From Oxytricha trifallax (Eukaryota > Ciliophora > Spirotrichea > Sporadotrichida > Oxytrichidae), in contig ARYC01018494.1 of assembly GCA_000711775.1 (NCBI GenBank), positions 1 to 64,000 on the forward strand: a stretch of DNA of 64,000 nt, read 5' to 3'. Position 1 is the first letter of the stretch, and each line of letters begins with the position of its first letter. Below are positions 52,791 to 62,020 of the stretch, piece by piece. Both the position numbers and the translations under genes were made by a program. The notes beneath the pieces were generated by a model. The model was given only the letters and a program-made list of their open reading frames with translations. It had not been told where the DNA came from and did no database searches.

Positions 52791-52912
52791 GATCTTTTAT
52801 ACCTTGAAATTCTTTTGTCCAGCTAAATAAGAATTATCCTCAAAATAATATCCATTAGGTTATCCATAAGTAAATCCTAAATCACTACAACTATTATTGT
52901 TCTTATCACAAT
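52791..52912 (-). CDS. C-terminal piece of a TLD-domain protein (candidate macronuclear-destined segment)
   Basis: Minus-strand translation with TAA as Gln gives GLYCDKNNNSCSDLGFTYG, GQPNGYYFEDNSYLAGQ and NFKVQKIEIY. The order cysteine/asparagine-rich loop, LGFTY, YLAG, F.V..IEIY is the typical end of a TLDc domain as found in many ciliate proteins. No stop or frame break is seen within it. It lies in the ~210-bp spacer between the right end of TBE-2 and the left end of TBE-3. Piecemeal genes interrupted by TBEs are normal in Oxytricha-type germlines, so this is plausibly a macronuclear-destined segment. The rest of the gene is not in the window. A relic remains possible. Confidence 0.55.
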
Positions 52913-52995
52913 AAAGACCCATTAACCCCTTAATGAGGTTTAATTTGCTAGAGTTTGGGGTTATTGAATAAATGTTAGACTAAAATTACAATCTT
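52908..52995 (+). repeat. Left terminal inverted repeat of TBE-3 (eroded tip)
   Basis: CCCTTAATGAGGTTTA and GGGGTTATTGAATA match the complement of the right end (CCTCATTAAGGG, TATTAATAACCCC). The tip, which should be CAAAACCCCAAAA, is degraded to CAATAAAGACCCATTAA, which would impair transposition. Confidence 0.7.
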
Positions 52996-53008
52996 TTGGG
53001 GTCTATTT

Positions 53009-53931
53009 ATGATGAAGAGCTTATTTAGATTTAGTGTTAAAACTACGTAATGGATAAGTCATGTATGGTTAATAAGTCAAACTAGTACAGAACTATAAGT
53101 CTATTGCACTGCTCTTAAAGCGTAGTCCATCAACTCTTCGCTCCCACTGCCTTATAGCTGTATAACTAAAGCAATAATAGCTGAATTTTAAGTCTTAGAA
53201 GTAGTCAGAGTTTCAATAGAAGCATATATAGTATCTTATTCATGAAAATAACTTTGAAGTATTGCGCTCACGTCAATCTCGACCAACGAGCTACAATTTT
53301 TCACCGCATATTCCTGAGCTTAAGATTTCGGTTGTAAATTTTTATAAACGAAATAGTCTCTTATAAAGATGTAAATCGTAAAGAGAGTAATTGATTTTAT
53401 TTAGCCATTTCACAATAACAACTTAAGTTATATTTATAATTAATTGCAGAGAACCTTATAGAATAATATTAAGTTTATTAATGCTAAAGAGCTGTGTTCT
53501 TGGAGAAAATAGCTAAGATTCTGGTTTAGAAACTTATGTTATTCATCCTCGCTCTATTAAGACAGAGCAGTATATAAAGTTCTTAGAACAGCTGAGAGAG
53601 AAGTACCCTGAATAAGAGATTTATACTGTTTGTTGATAATCTTTCTGTTCATAAGACTAAAGAAACAAGGAAGAGTTATGACTAACTTAGAATAATGGCA
53701 GTGTTCAACGTACCTTACAGTCCATAGTTAAATGGAATTGAGTTCTACTGGGGAATATTAAAAGGTCATTACAAGAAACTGCTGCTATACCACTTGATGC
53801 ATGACCTACCTATCGATACAATTGATTTTATAAAAAGTTCAGCTAAGAGAGTTGATAATTAGTTGGCATAAAAGTGTGATAAAGAAGGGAGAGTGAATGT
53901 ATATAAATAAGTTTTGTAGTTAAGTTAATGA
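53009..53931 (+). pseudogene. TBE transposase (42-kDa class, DDE), frameshifted
   Basis: The C-terminal half is clear: LFVDNLSVHKTK at about 53628-53660 (second catalytic Asp of the IS630/Tc1 DDE fold), then FNVPYSPQLNGIEFYWGIL at about 53702-53760 (third acidic residue, Glu), then the end at TGA 53929-53931. Upstream, YVIHPRSIKTEQYIKFLEQL is in the frame open from 53241, and a frame change near 53625 separates it from the VDN motif. N-terminal sequence from the ATG at 53009 is in yet another frame and the first Asp is not identifiable. The total of ~307 codons is somewhat short of the ~350 usual for TBE transposase. It would act by cutting and joining TBE ends, but this copy cannot. Confidence 0.8.
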
Positions 53932-53940
53932 ATATATAAT

Positions 53941-54727
53941 TCACATTTAAAATTCTTTAGAGGGAGCTGGCTTCTCTTTCTTTTCTTCTACTTCTTGCTT
54001 CCCTCCTCCTAAGTTTCTTCTCTTGCTGCCAGCTCCAGCATCTAAGTTCATTGACTCTGGAGGCTGAATATTTGAATAAAGTCTCTTGCTAACTTCATAC
54101 TTTGTCTTGACTTTCGCTCTCTGAGAAGCTTGTTCTATTCCTTCATCAAGACGATGCTAGTACCAGATTTTTCTAAAGAGTTAATCTACAAATCTTACTT
54201 GAAATATAAGGATACTTCTGCAGCTCTGATAGCCAGCTCTCACTTATCTTGATCCCTTGTTTGTCCTTATCTTCTGAAGAGATGCTGTACCTTTTCTTAT
54301 GAGATTCTTGAATAATTTCTTTCAAGTAATCACCTTTAATTGTTGCAAGTATGCCAAAGAAATAGTTTCTTTCAGGTAGTTTATTTGACAACTGCTTCTT
54401 AGTAGGCAGGTACAGCGAAACCTCTGGGTCGTTCATAGCATCATCATATAAGTTAGTCACTGAGATTTCTGGATAGTTTGGAATCTCTGCAAACTTTACA
54501 TCTTAAGTTTTCAATGCTTTCTTCTCTTCGCAGAGTATCGCCCTTAGAAATGAAATTTTGGTACCTTCCATCGTTGGCAAGAACAAACCAACTACATAAT
54601 CAAGATGAGTTACTATGAGTTCATTACCTTGCTGCACCAGGTAGCGGTGCAAATCCTCCTTGCTTCTAAATCTCTGAATCAATTCTTGTGCTTGCACTTT
54701 TTTCATTGCATCATTCATTGACTCCAT
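53941..54727 (-). pseudogene. TBE 22-kDa-class protein, one frame change
   Basis: It starts MESMNDAMKKVQAQ at the ATG 54725-54727 and ends at the TGA at 53941-53943, only 9 bp from the end of the convergent transposase gene. With TAA as Gln the first part runs through the conserved GLFLPTMEGTK.SF to about 54190. The protein then continues in another frame (FRKIWYQHRLDEGIEQAS) to a Lys/Glu-rich tail after NLDAGAGSKRRNLGGG. At ~262 codons it is longer than the nominal 22 kDa. Function unknown. The basic, glycine-rich tail suggests nucleic-acid contact, which is inference. Confidence 0.75.
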
Positions 54728-55287
54728 CTTGTTTACAGATCTAAGAAATGATATTCAAATTTAAGTTTTTTCAATTATATACCTCTGTAAGACTTACTGT
54801 TAAATATGGGCATCCTATAAGAGGTCAACCTCTAAGTAGTATATGGAGAAGGTTTTGAGAACTGGTTTAAAACTTGAGAGATTGATTTCAATTTCTACTG
54901 TTATAGTTCCATATTTTTAAATTTAGATTGGTACGTACTTAATTAGGAGCAGCTCCTAAAATGCTAGTACTTAATTAGAAGCATTAATTAAAGCTAGTAC
55001 TTAATGATGTGCACCCTAATTTTAATCATAAAATCACAAAATGCCTCCTAAAGCAGTACATACTTAATTAGGTGCACCTCCTAAATGGGTACGTGTTGTA
55101 ATCAATTTATTATTGATAGTAAAAATGGTTACTTTCTCACCCATATTTAGAGCTGGTTTGTTTCTTAGTGTTCATTTTTCTTCGCTAATACTCTAAAAAC
55201 CTCCCTTAAAACTTATAAGGTTGCAAAGCTCTCTTATGAGCTCTGAGTTATAGAGCCAGATTTATAATTTTAAATTCAAATTTAAAT
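54728..55287. promoter_or_regulatory. Divergent intergenic spacer of TBE-3 with ACTTAATTAGGAGC iterations
   Basis: It lies between the divergent 22-kDa-class and kinase genes. Repeats include ACTTAATTAGGAGCAGCTCC near 54945, ACTTAATTAGAAGC, ACTTAATGATGTGCACC and ACTTAATTAGGTGCACCTCC. Each is a tandem ACTTAAT unit often followed by a palindrome (GGAGCAGCTCC, GGTGCACC). The position matches the TTAGGAG iterations of TBE-1. Confidence 0.45.
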
Positions 55288-56739
55288 ATGAGCGCTAACA
55301 TTTTAAGAAAAACAACAGCACTTCCATCAAACTAAATGAGACTTACCTTTGGCAGCAATAAAAAGTGTGATAGCTGCGAGATGAACTCTCATAAAGAACT
55401 ACCAGAGCTATCACTTGAGGTCTCTGTTATTAAAATAGAAATTAATAATAGAAAATAAATGGCAAACAAGTGTGTGGGAGACAGAGAGGAGGAGAAAGTT
55501 AGAAATGAAATTTCAATGTAAGCAGAGGAAGTTGAAGTATATTTTTGTGAGAAGTGTGAAAGAGACTTTACTCATAAATCTAGCTGGTACAGGCATATGA
55601 AGGTCCATAAGGAAGCTAAGCCTACTGTATACTTAAAGCACGACAAAGTTGATGGAAAGTATGATTGCTTTGAGTGCCATAAACAGTACTCTCACACAAG
55701 AGACTTAAAGAAGCATCTTTTAAAAGCCCACAAGAAAGAAATAGAAGTTGAAGATTAAGACACTGAACTGAAGTTGCTCAACAAAAGAAAAGCAAGGGAG
55801 CCTCTTTAAGTTGCTGAGTTTTAGCAAGGAAGCGAATCAGAGTATGTGAGGATTGCACACAACCTCTTAGCATTAGAGGTCACTAAAATCATGATTAAAA
55901 TATAATACAAGAAAATTCCAGTACTTGCATAGATTGATTTAGATACTTCTCTTTAAAGCTACCTAATTCTAGAGGACTCCTATGACAAGAAAGTTATTAA
56001 GGATCATCAGTATGCTTACAAGGTATATCCTTTCAACTATCTCCTTAGTGATGATAAATATTAAATGGAGTTTACTAATGAATATTAAGTACTCACTCAG
56101 GCTAAGTTTAAAGAGTGCAAATACTTAATAAAGCTAGATGCTGTTCTCCTAGCCAAAGATCATGTAGCTTTCAGACTACCACTCTTTGAAATGACACTCA
56201 GAGATTTCATAACTGATCAAAGAAATCATAGATAGCTTGCATTAATATCAACCTAAGCTATACAAGGTATGTATCAAAGGGCTTCATAAGTTAGGATTTG
56301 TTCACAGAGATATCAAGCCTGAGAATATAATGTTGAACTTTTCACCAGTAACAGTAACAATTATTGATTTCAACAGAGCCTTAAGAGTTGAAGTATCAAG
56401 ACTTGGAAGTGTAATGGGAACTCCAGGTTATTATCCAGAAAGAGAAGACTGGAGAGATGGAGACTTACAGTGGGATGTGTGGGCTTTAGCAGCAATAATA
56501 ATAGAGTGCGATATGCCTCGCTACGATTACTATTCTACAAGATGCGAGAAGGATGCTAAACAAAGAATAAAGTAATTTATTGAAAAAACAAGATTACTCA
56601 ATCAATGAAACAAATGGCTGAGTCAATAATAATTAAACCAAACTCAAGATCAGACATATCAATAGAGCAGATAGAGTTGTGATTAAGTAAGATAAACTTC
56701 AGACCGCTACCACATGATCCTAAAGTGCATTTTGAGTGA
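55288..56739 (+). pseudogene. TBE zinc-finger/protein-kinase protein (57-kDa class), mildly broken
   Basis: The start ATG 55288 gives MSANILRK. C2H2 finger 1 lies at C87/C90 with two His near 103-107, and finger 2 at C127/C130 with His near 143-148. A kinase domain follows: AYKVYPF (probable beta-3 Lys245), VHRDIKPEN near residue 339, DFNRA near 360 in place of DFG, GTPGYYPEREDW and DVWALA. The end is LPHDPKVHFE then TGA at 56737-56739. Frame changes near 56260 and 56607 and one in-frame TGA near 56681 break it. The length (484 codons) equals the TBE-1 copy. In the family, the protein is proposed to assist the transposon, and a signalling role is not established. Confidence 0.85.
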
Positions 56740-56764
56740 TTACATTAAATACATTTACTATAAA

Positions 56765-56858
56765 TTTCACATTAAAACCTATTAATAACCCCAACCCCTA
56801 ACGAATTCCCTACAATTCAAAGCACTTATAAACCTCATTAAGGGCTTTTGGGGTTTTG
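56765..56858 (+). repeat. Right terminal inverted repeat of TBE-3
   Basis: AACCCCAACCCCTAACG, AACCTCATTAAGGGC and TTTTGGGGTTTTG. It differs from the TBE-1/TBE-2 ends inside the terminal telomeric tract, so TBE-3 belongs to another subfamily. Confidence 0.8.
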
Positions 56859-56954
56859 ATTGATTATATAAAATTTACCTACTTTAGGTTAGTTCTTAAT
56901 TAAAATAATAACATATCATTAACATAATATGATTATTTTAATATATAAATTAAA
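56859..56954. other. Start of segmental copy B between TBE-3 and the retroelement
   Basis: AAAATTTACCTACTTTAGG and AATATGATTATTTTAATATA align with copy A at 35385-35460. No gene. Confidence 0.6.
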
Positions 56955-56989
56955 TTTATTTACGTATTATTAAATTAAAAAGTTAATAG

Positions 56990-58579
56990 ATGGCACGAGG
57001 CTTTTTGTCACAAAACTTCTAAATTTAATATCAGAGTGCCTACTCTGTCATGGAAGCGCAAAATTTGCTAGATTTGTCTCCTATACTTATTCCGGAGGTT
57101 GAACCCAACTGGCTGAAGTCAGTTCTTCAATCTGAAATCTCTGAGGTTGGCTCTCAGAATCCCAATACATTGGAGTCACCGGACCCATCGTAGATCCATA
57201 CTACCTAGTAGCCTCCTATTTAGTAACCAGACCTATCTTCAGAATAATATACCGACCTACTTCTAGAACAGAATAGTATACCGATTACTGGCAACGAAAA
57301 CATCTAAGCCCTGAGGTAAAACACTAACCCTACTAGATTAGACAAGATGGTCATTCTTGGATCTCACCTAATCCAACCTTACTACCTCTGGTGGAAAAGA
57401 ACTAAGATAAAAATTTCCAGGGGTACTCCTTAAGGTGGAAAACTTTCGCCACTCTTTTTCGTTCTAGTACTAGATACTGCCCTTAAAATTTTTGAGATTA
57501 AGTACAACTTCCCTATACTTAAACACATTAAGATCTATGCTGATGACATGGTCATCATATTCCAAACAGATCACGACATCCCTCTCATAAAATAACAGTT
57601 AAGAGAACATCTCTTTTCATTCGGGCTCATTATCAACGACGCTAAATGTGCTGAAATCAACAAAGGCTAGTTCGAATTTGACCTTAAAGCTCAAACACAC
57701 TTTAAATATTTAGGAGTTGAGATTCACAAAGACCCTGTCAAAAACTTCCAATCTTTACTCAAGGAAATTCAGGATGAACTCAGAAACACCTATATAAGAC
57801 TCTTTAAAGGCGACTAAGCCATCTATAGTAGAATCTACTAACAATACATTTACTCTAAATTCTAATTCAAACTTTGCCCACTCTTGTTAACACTCAAGAA
57901 TGAAGACTTTTTCAAAGTAATTGACATCCTTAAAAGAAAACTTGTTAGCTTCACTATAAAGGCCGATCCAATCCTCAAAATGTTCTTCAGTAACTAACTA
58001 AGGACCTTTGACTCCTCTCCCTTCCACATGGAACTCTACATAGCTCACAAGGTTGGATCGAAATACAAAATAGAAGAAATCTAAAACTACTAGTTCTAAA
58101 ACCTAGAAAGACTAGCGATAGAAAAGATGTAGAGGATTCTTTCGAATCTTCAAATGTACGCGGGAATTGGTCATAACGAACACCATATATCTAGGTAAGA
58201 ATACTTCCTAAAACTTCCCCTAAAATACATTCCTAACACACTAGCAGTGGCCCTACAAAACGGCCCCAAGTTCTTTGGAAAAAACTTCAGATGTTCAGTT
58301 TGTAAAGCCATATAAACAAGACTTTGCTATACACATCATCTACCTACTTTTCGAGATGAAGTTTCTGCCACGATACGGGAACTTATCTAACTCATGAAAG
58401 AGAAAGAAGAACTCTTGCACGAAGACGATAACGAATACCATGAGACAATGGAGACATGCCAAGAACAATTAAGGTTTATTAAAAACAAACTTAAAGCTTC
58501 CGAAACTAGGATCAAAAGTCATCTTTGGTAAACATACCAAGATCTGACAACAAAAAGGGACTCTGTCCCTTCATAATGA
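56990..58579 (+). CDS. Partial reverse transcriptase ORF (530 codons, uninterrupted)
   Basis: Reading TAA/TAG as Gln, the frame runs from ATG 56990 (MARGFLSQNFQ; a second ATG at 57050) to TGA 58577-58579 with no break. RT motifs: SRGTPQGGKLSPLFF at residues 143-157 (motif B region) and YADD at 183-186 (motif C), then FKYLGVEI near 237-245 (motif D/E). Motif A with the first catalytic Asp and the fingers are missing. The ~140 residues before are Gln/Pro-rich and end LWWKRTKIKI directly before motif B. A C-terminal CSVC...CYTHH cluster near residue 435-452 could be a zinc-binding site, followed by a charged helical tail. It cannot be an active polymerase as it stands, yet it is open throughout. 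Confidence 0.8.
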
Positions 58580-58614
58580 TATGCTCAGGGGGTCTTGAAC
58601 CCTCGATGCGAGTT

Positions 58615-58646
58615 AATTATTATTATTATTATTATTATTATTATTT
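58615..58646 (+). repeat. TTA microsatellite tail of the retroelement
   Basis: About ten tandem ATT/TTA units right after GAGTTAATT, in the position of a LINE 3' tail. Confidence 0.8.
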
Positions 58647-59717
58647 ATTTACGTTATTATTTTTATAAAATTATTTCTTTGTATTGATAAAATAGAGAAG
58701 ATTAGTAAATAAGATAAAAGATTGAAATCAATTTCTAAAAGGTTTTTCTTACTGGATAACTGATATGATATGAGGTGTTTCAAGTCTATTTTTGAACAAG
58801 GTAGTTCATATTAGACAAATCATCAAATGAGCCTGATTAATACAATTTGAAATATAGTTATATGAAATAATATGAACAAGTGTAGTAAATCTATTGCTAT
58901 AAATTTGTATCATTTTTTATTAGAAAAAATCAACGTAATAGTTTGCATGAAAGTTATTTTTTGAAAGATTTCTTAGATTTTCAAGCTATTTTAAACCTAA
59001 AACTAACTCTATTGATAGAAAGATTTTACTCCCGAATTTGATACCTTAAAATATAAAGTACCTTGATATAAGTCAATATTTAACACCAGAGTGTTTAACT
59101 ACTTAGACATTAAATTAAATACCTGATCCTATTTTTAAAAGGTATAAACAATAAAATCTTCTCAATATTAAACAGACAAGTTTTTGAATAAAGCTTTATT
59201 AATATCTAAAATCACTTGCGATTAAGCAAAGTTTGCAAGAAAAGCAATATATTTTCTAAGCACTTTTATACAATGTTTCATAAATCATTTTTAAATCCTC
59301 ATAAAAATATTATAAAGTTAAATGCAAATTATATAAAAGAATAACTAGGTAGCTTATTTGATCATTAAACTATATAGATTATTTTTAATTTATAGAGATT
59401 TTTTTCTCTATATTAAAATATTTATTCCTATTAATTATAAATAAAGAATTATTAAAATCTTAAAAGCAAATTGATCAATTAAAATATTTTATTTTTCAAA
59501 ATTCATGATCTATAATGATTAAATATAATAATATCATGTATTTTTATACATTTAATATAAAAATTTTAAGTCTTTTAATTAATAGCTATATCAGGCGAAT
59601 AGAATTAATTTATTTATAAATTTTCTTGTGAGATTTTCAATTTCTTCTTATAACTCTTACCTTATGTTCTAAATATTTTAACATATTTTCCAACATTATT
59701 CTACATAACATAATATA

Positions 59718-60103
59718 TTGTTGTAATATATTTGAATTAGGAATATATTATTTTTAAAATTAGTGGAAGGTAACTTTCATGAAATCTAGACAACATGGAA
59801 CGAGTTCTGTAGAGATAGTTCGATATAGTACTTTACTTTACTAATGTTTTTACTATGTTATTTTTTGTCTGAACCAAGAAAAATCAAATTAATTTTTTTT
59901 AATTTTTAATTAATGATGTTAAAATTAAAGACCTTTTATTCGCTTCTACCATGAGTTAGAGGGGCACTGCCAATAATAAAACCAAACTAATTTTAAATAG
60001 TCTCTCTAAAATTGCCAAATTGTCTATGATTTGATAATGTTAATAACACTTAAATAATTTTTTATTTATTAAGTTTGAATTAATTTTAAATGAACTCCTG
60101 CAA
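59718..60103. mobile_element. TA-foldback element H6 (old, degraded)
   Basis: Left TTGTTGTAATATATTTGAAT and right ACTCCTGCAA. Internal ATTAGTGGAAGGTAACTTTC and GAGGGGCACTGCC remain. It is the duplicate partner of H5 at 36957. Confidence 0.75.
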
Positions 60104-60660
60104 TATTTATCAATGGCTAAACAATTTCAATCTATTTTTTGTTTTAAAATTATCAATACTTTATTTAATGATAGGCTAATCTTTTCATTATTATATTCTC
60201 ATAATTTCATTAACTCTTATCATCCCTTATATTTTATTTAGTTCAGCTTATCTTATATAATTTTCCGCAATGATTTTTAATCATTATATCAATCAATATT
60301 TATAAATTCATCTTAATTTAAGCAAAAAGTTCTTTGAGTTTATCCTAATTATTACTAAATAAGTGTCTTAATAAATGTTTGATTACTGTTATCACCTATA
60401 TAATTCAAATATATTTGAGCCTTTCTTTCCTTTAGTAGTTTTTAAGCAATTAAAATAAAATTAATTTTAAAAACTAATATTTAAGAGAATATAATTATTT
60501 CAATCTATAATTTAAGACAATTGCTCTCAAAGTAAATATCTATTTAACATTTTTATTTATCCTTATCATTAATTTCTACGAAAAAACTTCGATATGTTCA
60601 CTTTATTATAATTACTATTCTATTAAATCGTATTATTTATTTTATTTATTTATAATTTGT

Positions 60661-60721
60661 AATTATATTAATTTCAGTTTCCTTATTTCATAATTTTAGC
60701 CAATTAAAATTCTCATAAGAT
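60661..60721 (+). repeat. Dispersed ~60-bp motif, copy 10 (subtype b)
   Basis: AATTATATTAATTTCAGTTT, CATAATTTTAGCCAATTAAA and CTCATAAGATA. It is the duplicate partner of copy 7. Confidence 0.8.
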
Positions 60722-62020
60722 ATAAATGAATGGAAATTTAGAATTATTTTTTTAAATCATATTCAATAAAATATATAATATAAGAAAGGTAATTTCATAT
60801 TTATTATAGACCTTCTAATTATTATACCTAAAATATCTTAGAAATAGAAAAAATGAAGATAAGTTTTAATTTATTATCTTTTAAATGGTGTATTAATTCA
60901 TAAATAAGAAGATTTAAAATATTTAAAGATTCTTAAAAATACATAATTAGCGATAAATAAAAAATTATCATATCAAATCTCAAAATAGTAATTTAATTTT
61001 TATAATTTACATATCTTGTAGATCTGTATTTTAAGAAATAATTATCAGCTAAAATTAATAATTTATAAAAAAAATCTAATTTAATTAATCATAAACAATA
61101 TTAATATTAATGATAACCCGTAATTTGATATTTTTATTAATATTTGTTCATTATCTGAACCCTTATTATATATTGCTTAGTACACATTGTTTTATTTCAA
61201 TCAATAGTGGAAAATTCTTTTAAGAAAATTAAAGTGAGTTATAATATTTTACAAAATTAAAGAATTAAATTTAATATATAATTTAAATAATTTAAGGTAT
61301 CTTAAAATAAAATAACTCTTATGATTACAACTTAAATATTTTGAGTTTTATTATATTTAAATTTGCTTTGATTGTGCTCAGATTCATGTTTATTTGTCTA
61401 TATTTTAGATCTTTTATATAAAAAGTTAAGAAATCCATTCTTTTGTTCATTTTCTTCCTTAATTAATCATAGATAACTATAGATTTTAACTACAAGAAAA
61501 TTTAATATTGCATTTTTTAAAATAAAAATTATTAGAAATACCACCATAAGCAACTACTCTGTTTGTTACATTGAAAATATCATTCAGTTTTTATTATTTA
61601 AAATACGATTTAAAATAAAAATTTATATAAATTTTTTGTATAAATTTATGAATTTAAAAATGTTTTTGAATTTAAATAACACATTTTAAAAAAAAAACAC
61701 AACAATTTTTTATTTTAACAAATAAATATTATGTGGATTAGATAAAACATGTATTTAATATTAGTTTGATATTCTACAGATTTTAATACATCTTAATTAC
61801 TATTTTTAATTATTTCGAATTGAATTTACTAAACATTCACGATAACATTTTTTTATTCTATATTCCAAGTTATCTGGATTGAGATCTGTTTCAAAAATAT
61901 ATAAAAATTAATTTTTATATTATTCTATATTTATAAATATAATTTTTTTTAATTAATTTAAAGAAATTCTAACTGTAATCCTTGAATAAAAAAATAATCG
62001 ATTATAAACATTAAATTTTT

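Larger units (their letters stand above)
52908..56858 (+). mobile_element. TBE-3: near full-length, decayed TBE-like transposon
   Basis: About 3.95 kb, close to the ~4.1 kb of known TBEs. Order: left terminal repeat, transposase (plus), 22-kDa-class gene (minus, convergent), spacer, zinc-finger/kinase gene (plus), right terminal repeat ending GCTTTTGGGGTTTTG at 56858. All three genes have frame changes. Its right flank (from 56859) matches copy A from 35375, which locates this end of the insertion. Confidence 0.88.
56955..58654 (+). mobile_element. LINE-like retroelement R2 with flanking direct repeats
   Basis: The GC-rich block 56990-58643 contains one long frame with reverse-transcriptase motifs and ends in a 30-bp TTA run (58615-58644). 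TTTATTTACGT occurs at 56955-56965 and again at 58644-58654, a likely 11-bp target-site duplication. Copy A lacks the element (site near 35450-35470). The 3' part holds a short hairpin GGGTCTTGAACCC at 58596-58608 before the tail. The coding region lacks an endonuclease and the N-terminal part of the RT, so this is probably an internally deleted, non-autonomous copy. Confidence 0.75.

Noticed and set aside
58596..58608. GGGTCTTGAACCC resembles a tRNA T-arm
   Set aside because: No acceptor, D or anticodon arms can be built around it. It is better explained as the 3' hairpin of the retroelement.
2740..60103. TA-foldbacks as internal deletion derivatives of TBE
   Set aside because: Their ends (TTGTAG) and internal sequence share nothing with the TBE ends (C4A4 repeats) or genes.
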